Below the pieces are notes generated by a model that was not told the origin of the DNA, did no database searches, and saw nothing but the letters and a program-made list of their open reading frames with translations. Both the position numbers and the translations under genes were made by a program. Below are positions 28,816 through 41,319 of a DNA stretch of 64,000 nucleotides, one piece after another. Each line of letters begins with the position of its first letter. The stretch's first letter is position 1. The stretch is from Chionoecetes opilio (Eukaryota; Arthropoda; Malacostraca; Decapoda; Majidae): NCBI GenBank assembly GCA_016584305.1, contig JACEEZ010023651.1, positions 173,586-237,585 on the forward strand, given 5' to 3'.

Positions 28816-30583
28816 TCTTTTTGATTGTATAAAACATTGTCATGGACCTTCAGAAGTATTGTAAGCATTACCAGTGTGTATTTAGATGGCCCTCATCGTA
28901 ACAAAATTTGCAGTTATTCACGTTGCACCAAGCTTTTTACTAACTTTGTGAATTATTTGTATATATATTTCAGAGCACAAAGAGTTTTTTGTACATACAT
29001 CTACTTAGTTTTTCATTGAAGTTTTATGTGAGGCAACCCATGATTTTTCTACATTTTTGTAGAAAAATCCCCGTGGCTGTAAATGTACCTTGTAATTTAA
29101 TTATGTACCATTATCATATCATTTCAATGCATTATCTTCATCAGAGAAAGAAAAATATTCATTCATCATTGATATGGAGAATTCCAAGCTGTGGAAATTT
29201 CCATTTTTACCTTTAGCTTGGGTGAAAATTTCATTAGCTTTGGTCACATTCAGTCCAGCAGTAATTGCTGTATCATTATCTGTCTCTGCTCCTTAAGCTG
29301 CTATCTTGAGTCACATCATATTGTTCGCTGTGTGAAATATCCATGCATTTTTTTTCTAAGCTTAATGCAGTATCAAAAGTGCATGCTGTATGTATTATTG
29401 CATAGTATGAAATACCTCTTCACGTGAACATGTCAGAAGAAGGCTACATATGTTTACGCTAAGATGGTTGAATGTTTCTTCAGCTTGATTTACAGACTGC
29501 CTCGGGGTGTGTCCATCATCCCTCCATCCCCGGGGCTGCCACTTGCTTGGATGAACAGGGTGACAACAACATTGCTGGTTGCCTGTTAACCGTTATGTAT
29601 ACTACTGTAACTCATCTGTCATTGTGTCAAGAAATAGCGATAAACCTTGTAACTATAATGCAGTGGAAGGTAAGAACTGAAATACCATCTAAAGGAATGT
29701 ACTGTTGAACTGAAGTGGAGCATAAACAAATACGTGAAAATGTATTGCATTTCATTCTTATTTCAATGAGCTTTTTCCTATATCAGGAAGGTGACAACTA
29801 AGGAAATGTAAAACAAAGCAATCATGTATGATTTTCACTATTTTCTCATACTTTTGAAAGAAAAATATATGTTTGTGTGGATCAGCATTTGTCATTTGAT
29901 CGCAGCTAAGTTCTAAGTAGTTTTGGCTATGAAAAAAGGGATATTGCAGATAACGTGAGACTGGAGCGTAATTAAAATCAATGTTCAAGGTAAGATTGGT
30001 CTTCAGTACAGGAATGGGGAGAATGAAATTGAATGGGTTTTTTCATTAAGTGATATGAGCAGGTGGTTGTGTTGGTTTTACTGTGTGGAGAGAGATAATG
30101 AAAATAATTAGATGTTAGGATATTGTGAAATGTATGTAGTGTCAGATGATAGACTAATGTTGGGAAGGCATGGAGTGAGCCTGCAGAGGTATATCTAAAA
30201 AAATGTGGTGAGGAAATAAATTTTACATAACTCGAGGTTACTACTATAATAAGAGTGTAGTATCCTTGACATAACTAGCTTGGTGAGCTGCTGCCAGGTG
30301 GATATGAGTGACCAATGTACTACATAGAAGTTGCTTTTTTAATATAATAATGGCAAGTCGCAGTGAGCATTATTACTATATAGTGTAGTGTAAAGGTCCA
30401 ACCCGTGGTGTAAAATAATAGCGCAGGCGGCCGCGCTAACCCCTCGGCCACCGCCTCCTCAGAGATCATTATTCTGTGCTGTCATCAGGACAAACATGCT
30501 ATGCTTGTGCTGTGTGTGTTGAGCTAATTTGTCTGGAATATGCATACTATAGAAGATTAACTTTAATTATAGTGGCTTTGTGA
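28816..30583. other. AT-rich unique stretch, nothing recognised
   Basis: No frame, repeat family or exon pair that I can defend. A pyrimidine-free candidate acceptor at 29483 (ATTTACAG) starts a short open stretch but has no supporting donor in phase. Confidence 0.4.
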
Positions 30584-30621
30584 ATGCTCCTGCTGGTAAA
30601 AAGCCAAGGATTATATACAAG

Positions 30622-30768
30622 AAGCCTTCTACGCCAAGACCAAGACCGCAACACCCAAACAAAACAGGCGTCAAGTCGTAAACACGTCACGGCATCACCA
30701 TCACGGCATCACCACTTGTCTCCGGTGAGAACGAGTTTGGATAATTTTCTTCATTCTGGCAGTAAGAG
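30622..30768 (+). CDS. exon-like block with possible G-alpha-binding (GBA-like) motif
   Basis: 147 bases open in phase 2, from ATATACAAG to a consensus donor AGTAAGAG|GTGAGT. The product is Ser/His/Arg-rich and ends SPVRTSLDNFLHSGSKR. The T/S-L-x-x-F-L core resembles the GBA motif of Girdin and Daple (x-T-L-x-x-F-L). Phase 2 on both sides matches the tail exons of the upstream CCDC88 gene. It lies 4 kb beyond the YGCV exon, so it would need an alternative 3' isoform, a rearrangement or a second gene. The acceptor is weak. Confidence 0.42.
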
Positions 30769-31660
30769 GTGAGTCAGAGTCACTCAGTCACACCTTCAAG
30801 GCAATTGGTTTTGTAAGTGTCTCACGTGGTTGTGCTGCAATGACACCTTGTATGGACGCCATGGCACAAGGTATTCTGCTCTAGAGGGGACGGGATTGGA
30901 CGTGCAAGAAATTAGCAACGTTGGGTCCGTATCTATACACTTTACTCGGAAGGGTACTTCTCTAGACCCCTTTTCCGCCCTTACTATTTTTTGTAAATAT
31001 GCAGTTTCAACCAATACTCCCACTCACCATTTTCTTTTCCCCCCTAAATAAGCTTGGGGGACTGTGAAATCGGGGTATTTGGCGGGGTAGTATTATAACT
31101 GGTTCATGACCCCCGCATAAAACTAACGTAAACTAAACCTAACTAAACCAGACATTATGACCTCGTAACCCCCCAGGGGACACTCCACAAACAAATGGTC
31201 AATTGAAATTTACCTGCATTGTAGTGACAAAACAGAAGAAAGTCGAAATCGAGGTCGACAGGCGACACACCTTTCACACGCAGCGGCTATTGGAAAACTG
31301 ATGCTCCTCCAAAGCCCCAGGTTGAAGCTGTCTGCCACGTCATGAAACGTGCTTTGCTTTGATTGGCTCATCACACCCTCAATTGAGCATGCGCCAATTG
31401 AAACGTCATACCCTAATCGTTTCTGAGCATGCGCAATACCATAACACACACAAAACACATGGTAATGGTGACCAGGCTGGACAGTTAAGCTGTAATGAAG
31501 ATCTTTGAAATTAATTTCTGCTGTAAGCATTGATGGCCGCCCAGATAATATTGGGTTAGATATACTCCTTATGATGAGAACTAATCGTTCATGATACTTA
31601 AAACCACCGATCGTGTATTGGCCGAAACTGTATATACAGGTACACGTGTGTGTTTTTCGT

Positions 31661-32080
31661 CTACACCTTTTCACTCTCAAATTAAAACAACTGAACTTTA
31701 AATTAAAACAACTGAACTTTAAATTAAAACAACTGAACTTCAAATTAAAACAAGTGAATCTCAAATTAAAACAACTAAAGTTTAAATGAAAACAACTGAA
31801 CTTTAAATTTAAAAAACTGAAGTTTAAATGAAAACAACTGAAGTTTAAATGAAAACAAATGAAGTTTATATTAAAACAACAAGTTTGAATGAAAACAACT
31901 GAAGTTTGTATTAAAACAACTGAAGTTTAGATTAAAATAACTGAACCTCAAATTAAAAGAACAACTTCAAATTAAAATAATTGAATTTCAAATTAAAAGA
32001 AAAAAATCATCAATTATATTTTGAAATTAATTTGTTTTATTTTGAAGTTCTGTTGTTCTAATTTGAGAGTGAAAAGGTAT
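31661..32080. repeat. AT-rich ~21-bp repeat (AAATTAAAACAACTGAA) with inverted flanks
   Basis: About 15 imperfect copies of AACTTTAAATTAAAACAACT; flanks CCTTTTCACTCTCAAATTAA and inverse at 32055-32077. A short related block occurs at 40520-40610, so this is an internal repeat of a dispersed element. Confidence 0.75.
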
Positions 32081-32321
32081 ATTATGAAAACCCCCAGAAA
32101 AGTAACATATTTCTTCCTGCAAACTTTTTCTTATCTTTACCAGAGTGCTGCCAGCAAAGGGAAGAGAGGGAAAAAATTATTTATGAAAAGATATACCATT
32201 CTTTTAAATATTTTTACACAGCATACTACATAGATAAAGCAACACAGGATGAAGTAACGTATAGCTATTCCGTGTATGTTAGTACACATACTGTAGTTAT
32301 ACAAAAGAAAAAAGTTACATT

Positions 32322-32742
32322 TTTGGCACTCAAAATTATTTTGGCACTCAAAATGTTTTGGCACTCAAAATATTTTGCTACTCAAAATTTTTTGGCACTC
32401 AAATTTGTTTGGCACTCAAAAAAAATTGGCACTTAAATTTTTTTGGCACTCAAAATTGTTTGCCACTCAAAACATTTTGGCACAAATGTTTGGCACTCAA
32501 AAATGTATGGCACTTAAAACAAAAATGCCACTCAAAAATTGTTGCCACTCAAAACATTTTGCCACTCAAAATATTTTGGCACAAAAAAATTTGGCACAAA
32601 AATGTTTGGCTCTCAAATTTTTGTTGTCACTCAAAATGTTTTGCCATTCAAAAGTTTTGGGCACTCAAAAATGTTTGGCACTGAATTTTTTGGCACTGAA
32701 ATTTTTTGGCTCAAACATTTTTGGCACTCAACATTTTTTGGC
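32322..32742 (+). repeat. ~18-bp minisatellite (TTTTGGCACTCAAAATN)
   Basis: About 23 degenerate units of GGCACTCAAAATNTTTT directly upstream of MULE-like copy A; frames with FGTQ/WHSK are artefacts. Confidence 0.9.
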
Positions 32743-32799
32743 ATTTTACAGCTAGCGAGTGAGGGAGGTGTGACAGCCTGGGGTTACCACGTAGTACCC

Positions 32800-32801
<2 letters not shown>

Positions 32802-32837
<36 letters not shown>
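32802..32837. repeat. (TA)n microsatellite
   Basis: About 18 TA units, 100 bp before MULE-like copy A. Confidence 0.95.
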
Positions 32838-32840
<3 letters not shown>

Positions 32841-32935
32841 AATTAATTGCAGTGGAAAATGTTGTGACTCACCACTAGATGAAAGGTAGGTTAATTTTCA
32901 AAACTTTCAGGTAACTGGTTGCACTGGGCACGAGC

Positions 32936-35008
32936 ATGGACGACCCACTCCCTGTTGCCTTGCCTGCTGCACCTATGGGGGAAGAGGACATAGACTTCAG
33001 TAATGGCTCTGACGAACCACCAAGGAAGGTTCTTCGAAGTTCTAAACACAATTTATGTGGTGATTTCTTTGGTAAACTACCTATTCCAGGCAAGTTCATG
33101 AAATTGGAGGAAGTCCTGAGAGGTCTCCGAAATTCAAAAACCATTTTAGAGTCTTTCCCTTTTAAGCCTTTCCCTTCAGGTGAAAAAAGCAATGTGTTCT
33201 TTGTTATTAATGATTCATAAAATGCTGCCAAGAGAAAGAGAAATGTCCAGAGTGTCTACAATGATGGATGTGGGCCATGGGAGGGCAAGAAATATAAAAC
33301 CACTTGCCATTACGTTGATTCTATGAGTAAAAATATTTTACTTTTAAAATTAAATGATGGCATGATCTGTAGAAGGAGCAAGGAGCAAGATTTTTTGACT
33401 CCTGTAGATCCACAACCAGACCCAAACACCTTAATTAAGCTACGGCGTTTTTACACAATCCAGAAAAGCGACAACAATAACAGGAGACGTATTACAGCTG
33501 TATCAGGCGGGGAGTTTAATGATCTGGCGTTAGTTGAATACTCCACTTCTGACTGTAACCCACTCAAGGATCAAGAAAAACCTCACCAGACAAGTCACCC
33601 TGAACTGCTTGAGAAGATCAATGATGGGGTCGAATGCAAACCAGTAAAGCAAATTTATGAAAAAAGGTTGAAAGATAGTAGCAATAGGACACCAAAAAAC
33701 ATCAAACAGGCATCAAACAGTAGCAATGAGACACCAAAAAACATCAAACAGGCGTCAAACAGTAGCAATAGGACACCAAAAAACATCAAACAGGCGTCAA
33801 ACAGTAGCAATGGGACTCCAAAAAACATGCAACAGCCGTCAAACAGTAGCAATGGGACACCAAAAAACATCAAACAGGCGTCAAACAGTAGCAATGGGAC
33901 ACCAACAAACATCAAACAGGCGTCAAACAGTAGCAATGGGACTCCAAAAAACATCAAACAGGCGTCAAACAGTAGCAATGGGACTCAAAAAAACATCAAA
34001 CAGGCGTCAAACAGTAGCAATGGGACTCAAAAAAACATCAAACAGCCGTCAAACAGTAGCAATGGGACTAAAAAAAACATCAAACAGGCGTCAAATGCTC
34101 GATACTTTGCTTTAAAGAGGAAGCAAAAAGAATTGTTATCTGGGGAAACTGATGAAAACCAAGTCTTACTGACCATGTTGGCAGAGAATCCCAGTGTTCA
34201 GGCCGTCATTAACAGCAAGGACAAGCCTCCCTGTGTGATCCTGTACAGCGAGGATCAATTCAGGGACATGAAAAGAAACTTGGAGTGTGAAAATGTTTTG
34301 GGGATAGACTGTTCCCATAAGGTTGGAGACTTTTGTGTGACCTTGACTGTCTATCAGAACTCTAGGGCATTGTGCCAAGAGACAAATGTGCCTCTCTTGT
34401 ACCTCGGGCCCGTGTTCCTGCACTGGGACGAGGAGTTTTTAACATACATGTCTTTCTTTTCTCACATTATAGTTAAGTTAGAAGGCATTGAGCCGAATTT
34501 TGAAGTGAAAGTAGAGAGTGAGTCAAGCTTGGCTGTGTTTAAAGCGCTGAGACATTCTTTTCCAGCTTCAGAACACATGATAAACTGTCAGCATCTAAAG
34601 GAAACATTCACTAGAGACCTCCATGATATTTTTGTTGGCAATGGAAAGGTTTGCTCTGATGTTTTAGGGAAAATATTTGGTTCAAATGGCATTGTTAATA
34701 GTCCTACATTGGCCGTTTTTGAAAAGAAGGTAATGAGTTTAGCATATCTTTTTGAATTTCATGGATTTAAAGTTTACTTCAGTAGATGGCAGCTCTTCTT
34801 ATACCGGTATATATGTGCACCACAACAGAGTGGTTTCTCCCAAAAGTTGTGGTTGAATGGTAGTGACAAAGTTTTAGATGAATGCCTTGAAGTAATCCGC
34901 AATAGGAGACCCGACAACCTGCCTGAACTCATGGAGAATGTTAGTAAAGCAATTAGACACCAAACGATGGAGATGGTCAGGAGAGAGAGATTACAGTTCT
35001 CACACTGA
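32936..35008 (+). pseudogene. MULE-transposase-like protein, copy A, one internal stop
   Basis: An N-terminal frame (32936-33217, MDDPLPVALPAAP...) stops at TAA 33218-33220, and the same frame then runs open to 35008. Aligned by eye to copy B at 46356 the stop replaces a Lys codon. Shared blocks are LPIPGKF, DPQPDPNTLIKL, RRITAVSGGEF, ENPSVQAVI, VLGIDCSH, LGPVFLHWD and NCQHLK. VLGxD...YVTLTVYxNS...LGPxxLHWD with a later C-x-H is typical of a MULE-like DDE family common in marine animals. Residues from about 33675 to 34094 are ten in-frame copies of a 14-residue module seen once in B. The upstream AACTTTCAG suggests a spliced 5' exon. AATAAA at 36181 may end the transcript. One stop aside the frame is well kept. 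Confidence 0.75.
33675..34094 (+). repeat. 42-bp in-frame coding repeat, ten copies (SSNGTPKNIKQASN type)
   Basis: Ten consecutive 42-bp units encode variants of SSNGTPKNIKQASN; changes are R/E/G at position 4, P/Q/K at 6 and A/P at 12. Copy B has a single related block (LGTPRSLKQVADAKY), so the array is a local expansion of a conserved segment. Confidence 0.92.
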
Positions 35009-35329
35009 AGACTGTGTACAGGGTAGCAACAAATATGTCGCAAAGTACTGTATCTACATTTTAAAAGATTATGAAAGTTGCATTAATGAGTAGGGAAAGA
35101 GATACAAGCTGATATTGTTTACTGAGATATTATATGTTCAATAGTACTCTACTATGTTGTGAGTGATTCCTGTACAGCGACTTGTATTCATGGTAAAGGG
35201 ATGGGCAAAACTGTTCCTCATTGGAGATATTTTCATATCAATGTATTTTTTTACTCATATTCATGTAAATTATGGTTGGAAGTCATTTATTATGCTTAGT
35301 TTCAACATATTGACATTGTCGGTGAGAAA

Positions 35330-35590
35330 TGGCCCAGTGAGTGAAAAGTTAAGTAGGCAAGGAAACGATGACCTTAGTGAAGAGATGAAGACTGGAGGAC
35401 TTCATTTGTTCAGCCATGTTGAGGGGAATGAGGGGAAGGATTCCTTTGGCTGGGAGAAACATGTCACTTATTTTGAAGGAAGGTAGACCAGTTGGTAGAC
35501 CAATAGAAGATGTGGATGAGTTCTTAAAGAGAGAGAGTTGGAAACCAGAGATCTTCAGATATATGTGGTTAGTAAAGGAACAGTTTAGTG
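35330..35590 (+). mobile_element. LINE reverse-transcriptase 3' fragment
   Basis: Sense-strand frames read LHLFSHVEGNEGK, then KHVTYFEGR and RPIEDVDEF, the usual 'GHVxR...GxRxxGRPxxxW' tail of non-LTR reverse transcriptases. The frame is broken and nothing 5' of it is recognisable. Confidence 0.45.
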
Positions 35591-36297
35591 AATAGCCTTC
35601 AGGTGATGATGGCTGATGCCTGCAAACAAACATGTACATATCCATTCAGAATGATGACAATCATAATTTTATCACAAATCCATACAATGAAATGATATTG
35701 ATGCTACTCACCTGTTTGTATTCGTTTTTGCTAACTACACATTTAATGAAGTGTTCTTGCACCCTTTTGCAGGACGATAGTATTAGGGGAGGACAGTCAT
35801 GGATCTTTTGAAGAATCTCAGGTGTAAATCATGGGTCAAAATCTGTCCATCGGTCAAGAGTTCCTTTGCCTTAAATTGCTTAAGGACAGACGTTGCACAC
35901 AGCACAAGGCATGGTACATTGGTACAGTGACAGGGAGATTAAAATGAAACACAAGCATTCCAGCAAACTTTTTTTTTGCCGTGATTTTTTTAATGAGGTG
36001 CATGTAATTGTATGTCTTGTGTGTTTGTAGTGGGCTATCAATTTACATATTCATGGTTCAATCATTTGCTTCCTATTATTCATAAGCTACAATTTCTGTT
36101 CAGATAAAGCTGATAATGTACTTGCTTTTTGGCTGTGAACTTTACGTCATACCCCATGGAAGGGCTATTGCAATCTGAACAATAAAGACAACCCAATTAG
36201 ATCATTGTGTTGGTGGACGTATCCTTTGTTACGGCTGACACGGTGATGGTGGTGTGTACAGGGTGTGTGAAAAGCTTACCCATAGGCCTCCTGTACT

Positions 36298-36899
36298 ATC
36301 ATTCTTATATAAAACCACAAAACATCTTGGAATTTCCTCTCCTACTCTAAATTAAAAGGTGCCTTTTTGCTAAGACTGGAACTGTGAAAAAAACTAGTAA
36401 GTGGTACAGTGATCTTCAATGAAAAACACTCATTTGGAATACTTTTAGTTGCAAAACACACTAGAACACTGGCAACTACCTCGTGTAGGTCTCACGGCCT
36501 CTTGTAGATTACTTATTTTCTTCTTATGTTCTTATGTACTGCTCCTTGAAGGGAAAAATGGTCCTTGAATCTGGTTGCGTTTGCCTCTATTTAAGGGACG
36601 GGCCATTTCTCCCCAAGTAAGGGTAGTATATGGCACGCCCTGAAGGATCATCTCCCCGCAGGTGAAGTGATGTGGCTTTGTAGTGTGATGCCGCTGTCAC
36701 ATCAATATTATAGGGGCTGCTGCCAGTGTTCTAGTGTGTTTTGCGACCAAGAGTATTCCAAATAGTGTTTTTCATTGAAGATCACTGTACCACTTACTAG
36801 TTTTCTCACAGTTCCAGTCTTAGCAAAAAGGCACCTTTTAATTTAGAGTAGAAGGAGAGGAAATTCCAAGATGTTTTGTGGTTTTATATAAGAATGATA
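36298..36899. mobile_element. large foldback element (180-bp arms)
   Basis: ATCATTCTTATATAAAACCA ... to ~36473 is the near-perfect inverse of 36720-36899. The ~245-bp loop includes a sense fragment of the GAGGCCGTGAGACC LINE tail. Confidence 0.88.
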
Positions 36900-38415
36900 T
36901 CTTGTGGTAAATGTAGTATGAAACAAACGTTTGAAAGCCATAGAGAAAATCCCTCTAAAAAAGGGATAATGAAACACACCACGAATTTATGTAAGAGCCA
37001 GAGATGGGTGAAGGGAAGGCTCCCTTGAGGCAAGGAAGCAGCGGCAGGTTGGTGGCACAGGGCATGGAGCACGTCTTGCATTGAGGCCTGCCTGAGTATT
37101 TCCTGATCCAGCAAGGCAAAGGGGTGAAGAGTGGCTACAACAAGAGTGCTGACAGAAGCATGAACTATATAATGAGTAGAGTACAACCAGTGTCTTTAGA
37201 TGAACACAACATGGTGAAGTAGCCTACATGGAGAAATACCTTTGTCAATCTACAACAATATAATGTGGTAGGGATAAGTGGCCGCTTTCTGCACCTACTG
37301 TATATGTACATGATGGGATAACCTGGAGTACAGTAGTCAGTGCTTTCACTTAAAAACCAAAGGATGTTATGTACAGTTCCCAGGTAGGATAAGATAGATG
37401 GGTAGCCTCTCTTGCTCACTCAGCAGGGAATGGGTGCCAGGTGTAAGTTGGGATTTGTGAACTACTCCTTAGGATGCTGTACCAATGTCACTGGACAAGA
37501 GGTTGTTGAAAGAGCCAGTTACTGGAGCTGAAAGAGCTTCAGGTGAGCTGTGTGGCAGTCCCAGGAGAGAAAGAGAGTATTTTGTAAAAGGAGCGTGCAA
37601 TTGAATGTGACATGAAACATTCTCCTTAATGTTTATAACGTTGTAGCACCCTTAGTGTGGGTGGACCCTTTAAAGAGAAGTTGATTGATATAACATTGTA
37701 CAATCTTTTTATTTTCAATGAAACTAATGCTTGTGTGATGTATATAAGCAGAAGTTTGTGTGTATCGTCCTCATTTTTTGATGTCTGGCACATTCACCTT
37801 TTTTTTTGGCATTAAATCAATCAATCAATCGTCCTCATTTTATGGGATGAATACTAACATTTATTAGAGCTTTGTGCATTCAATGAAATTTTTTTTTTTA
37901 AGTTCTTTGTGTGAGATATCCATCCACCCATGTTAGGAAAAATACTTCATTTATTGATTGACTCGCATAGTGGTGTGATGATCCCATAGCTCACCAATTT
38001 GTGATGCAAATACCCTAGGTAACCATCCTCTCAGCCAGCTTTCCCAAACCTATACCTTGTGTGCATCAGCCGGTAAGGGCATAGGATCATCAATATTACC
38101 CAAAGGTTTAGTGGCTGCCCGATGTGCTACCACTGGCAGGGTCCCATACATGACATAGTTATATATATACTTGGTGTGTGTAGCCAGCCCACAAGGTGCA
38201 GGACAGGTATTTCTGGGGTTGATATTTATGTTAATAGCAAGAAGGCCAAGTTCCAGGGTAGTTAATGCATGAAGAGATCTATAATTATGTACTACAGTAG
38301 GTAAACTTTCGGACTTTTCCTGTTAGATGCATATGTACTAAGAATAACAGGTGTAATATGTCCTCTCTCGTCAGGGGCATAAGTGTTGCGGCAGACAGTT
38401 GAACATTATCCATAC
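36900..38415. other. intergenic stretch with a SINE-body fragment
   Basis: Contains a degenerate piece of the tRNA-Val SINE body near 37418-37460. The exon-like patch 37474-37541 (after CTCCTTAG, before GTGAGC) overlaps it and is not claimed. Otherwise nothing recognised. Confidence 0.4.
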
Positions 38416-39230
38416 TTAAAGGCTGATTCACACTGGCGTTTTCTCGTCACATTTATCTGACGAGAAGGGGTCTGGGTCTGGGGCTGGTGTCATGATCGCA
38501 ATAAGTTTTCAAAAAAAATCACACCGATCGCTCGGTCTTTATCTACCGACTTGACGAGAATTTCGCGCGCCAAATTCAAATAAACGTAGAAGCCAGCACC
38601 ACCCTCCCAAATTACCCCAATTATTAGTATAATTTCGATATTGGGCACTAAAAACTAACAAATTTAACTTACATCATCGTGCAGATCTTTTCATCCTTAA
38701 TTTGAATCCAAATTTCCCATGCCAATGGCGATAGGCCTACATATAATACCGAAAATTTTCCATTTTGGCTACCGTAGCCATAAACGGTTGTTAGTTTAAA
38801 TCAGATTATGTTAGGTTAGACGTGGGGTTTGATTTAGTAGATGATATCAAGGAAAAAATTAAACTATCAATACTACTTCATAATAAAGTGCGCGAAAACT
38901 TATCTTTCGCGCGCCAAATACACACAAGCCAGCCCCTAGCCCCTGTAGCGCGACGTGACCCCTGACCCTGTAGGTCAGGCACGGGAAGTCAGGGACGACC
39001 CTGGTCGTCAGCACGAGCTTGACAGACGACCTACAAAGCGATACCAAAGACACTACAACGTAGAGTGCCTTTGGCGATATTAAGCAGAAAAGGTCACAAG
39101 AAGAAGAAGAAGAAGATTTGTCTCCCGAAACGAATTGCGTGTGTGAACGTAATCTCCGCACTAGCCCGCAAGAGACCGACTTCTCGTCAGATAAATGTGA
39201 CGAGAAAACGCCAGTGTGAATCAGCCTTAA
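38416..39230. mobile_element. TTAA-flanked MITE with 49-bp inverted ends
   Basis: TTAAAGGCTGATTCACACTG and CAGTGTGAATCAGCCTTAA ends; arms cover GCGTTTTCTCGTCACATTTA. Interior is unique with no transposase. Confidence 0.83.
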
Positions 39231-39539
39231 GAAGGGTTGGCCTTCTGTCCCCTTATACGAGGCTAAGATGACGCCCGAAAATGCTTCCTTAGTAATCTTC
39301 TTGGCCCGGTATAACTAAGTCGGTCTTAGGACGCTAAGAGGGTGTAGTTTAGAGCCCCTTCGAAAATGCCCACCCAGTTCAGTTGTTGGTCGGGAGTCAG
39401 GCCTTTTTCAACGGCACTCCCTGACGTGTTTCTTCTTGCTGTCTGGGTCTTTAATTTGTTTTCTTCTCTTATTCTATCTTCTTAGTTTCTTTCTTTTTCT
39501 TTCTTCTTATTTTCTCTGGTCATCCAAAAAGTGTAATTC

Positions 39540-39657
39540 AAATCCCGCGGGCCACGTGTGAGTGTTTGTAAACAATGAGCCCAGCGCCCCAGCCTCAGGC
39601 CCTCAGCTGCAGTTATCAGCAGGAAGGCGCGAAACCACAGGGAGGCGAAACTGCACG
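39540..39657 (+). promoter_or_regulatory. CpG-rich putative promoter/5' UTR of MULE-like gene B
   Basis: A short GC- and CpG-rich stretch in an AT-rich region lies immediately before ATGGCGTCC. I see no TATA box. Inferred only from composition and the adjoining exon-like sequence. Confidence 0.35.
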
Positions 39658-39681
39658 ATGGCGTCCTCTTCTATGACTGTT
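39658..39681 (+). CDS. candidate first coding exon of MULE-like gene B
   Basis: ATG then eight codons (MASSSMTV) ending at consensus donor GTT|GTGAGT. Phase 0 exit matches the phase 0 acceptor TTGTTTCAG|ATG at 46355, which starts the main exon of gene B. The 6.7-kb intron would carry several MITEs. Needs transcript support. Confidence 0.4.
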
Positions 39682-39828
39682 GTGAGTCTATAGCATTACG
39701 CTGACGAAATGAAGGGCTTAGAAATATTTGCAGTGTTTGTGAACCCAGCTAGAGTACATGTTAACCGTGATGTCCATGCAGTGAGTGGGTGTGATGCGGT
39801 GGAGAGCTCGCGACAGGAGGGGTTCAGT

Positions 39829-39998
39829 CAGTTCGTACACAAGTTGTTTCGTACACCAGTAGATTTGTACACCAAACAGTTTTTTCGTAGTCTATATGAA
39901 ACCATGGTCGTTTCGTACACTCAGCTCAGAGTTGAACTTGACTATTAGAGTTACGAAACGACACCAGGTATGTACGAAACAACTTGTGTACGAAACTC
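39829..39998. mobile_element. small inverted-repeat element
   Basis: GTTCGTACACAAGTTGTTTC and inverse GAAACAACTTGTGTACGAAA, within the proposed intron of MULE-like gene B. Confidence 0.6.
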
Positions 39999-40339
39999 CC
40001 TGTAACCACCATGACAAATCTGCTGGCTGCTTTCCCTACTAGTGTCATTGCCACAACACAGAGTAAGGCTGGGGTCCATTAACATAAGGGGCACAGACCC
40101 GCTCACACGCCAGTCCCCAGTTGGTGAACTATAACCGATAAATACAACAATAATCGGGACTTTTGTGGATATCTGGAACTGTCGTCGATCGGAACTCTCG
40201 CCGCCTTTGGCGAGTGTTCCAATTCTTGATATTACTGGACCCAATATATTCATTTAATGAAGTTTTACCCGTGTTTCTGCATTCAGGGATGAAATACCAA
40301 CAATAGCTTGATCAGTTAGGTGCCAATGTCCAGGTTAGG

Positions 40340-40915
40340 TTAAAATTTCCACGTCGACGAGAGTTCTTGGTTGGTGTTTCGGCGAGAATTCCCATCGGCG
40401 ACAGTTCCATAAACCCAAAGCTGCTTTGAAGTACTCAGCTGACAGACTACAAAATCAGGGAGTTCCACATACTAAGTACACTTATGGCTAAAAAGCGTCG
40501 CCTACTTTCTGTATTTCTTCACCTTTTCACTCAAATTAAAACAACTGAGCTTCAAATTAAAATACTTTAATTTCAAATTAAAAGAAAATATTCATCTATT
40601 ATATTTTGAAATTAATTTTAAAAATACCCAACCTTTACAAAAAAACAAAAAAACAAAAAAAAGAATGAAACAGAAACTGTCAGATTAATTCAAAACACAT
40701 CAAAACTCATCCGAAAAAAATTGTTTCGTCCACCAAAGTGAATTTGGTGTTCATCTGAAATAATACCATAAGACTTACACATGATTGTATATGACCAGTA
40801 TTCATGGTTTATGGAACTGTCACTGATAAGAATTTTTGCCAAAACATCAACTGAGAACTCTCGCCGACAGTGGAACACTCGCTGACGTGGAAATTTTCGG
40901 CGACAGTTCCACTTG
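40340..40915. repeat. inverted repeat around an AT-rich LINE/MITE block
   Basis: TTTCCACGTCGACGAGAGTT, GGCGACAGTTCCATAAAC at the left face inverse copies at 40806-40915. The middle has a copy of the CTCAAATTAAAACAACTGA element. Confidence 0.5.
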
Positions 40916-41106
40916 TAATAAATGACAAGGAAGAATGAAGACTATTTCATTATTAGACACCAATGCGCGGCATGCGCTGGCGGCTGGCCAACACCGCGCA
41001 CCTAAATAAACTAGCAAAACCTAAGCTAACCAAGCCATTATTATATATAAATGAGCATTTTATTATTTAGTCATTATTCAGCAGAACTGGGCTTCTTCTT
41101 CTAGCC

Positions 41107-41319
41107 TTATCCCCTTGAGACCCAGAACGTAATATCCATTGTAATTTGGGTACCATTAGACGATTTTTAGTGAACATAAGCAATATTTTATAGATATGAC
41201 CTATTTAGTATCCTTGTCGACTAACTAATTTGGTATATTCAGTTACTTTTCGTAGTTTTATGGCTCTACAACATACACATTTTTATAGCAAAGGAAAGAT
41301 CTGGGTGTGAAGGGGTTAA
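41107..41319. mobile_element. TTAA-flanked MITE (piggyBac-like), copy 3
   Basis: Left border TTAT (one change from TTAA), right border TTAA; body as copy 1. Confidence 0.83.

Noticed and set aside
28375..28868. Open frames CLVPWPVLSCALASAV and TRQHWPGHKTALA on both strands
   Set aside because: 22-bp minisatellite open in every frame; not genes.
32358..32755. Frames rich in FGTQ and WHSK repeats
   Set aside because: ~18-bp satellite, no conserved domain.
37474..37541. Exon-like patch with acceptor and GTGAGC donor
   Set aside because: Overlaps a SINE-body fragment and fits only a phase with no partner exon.
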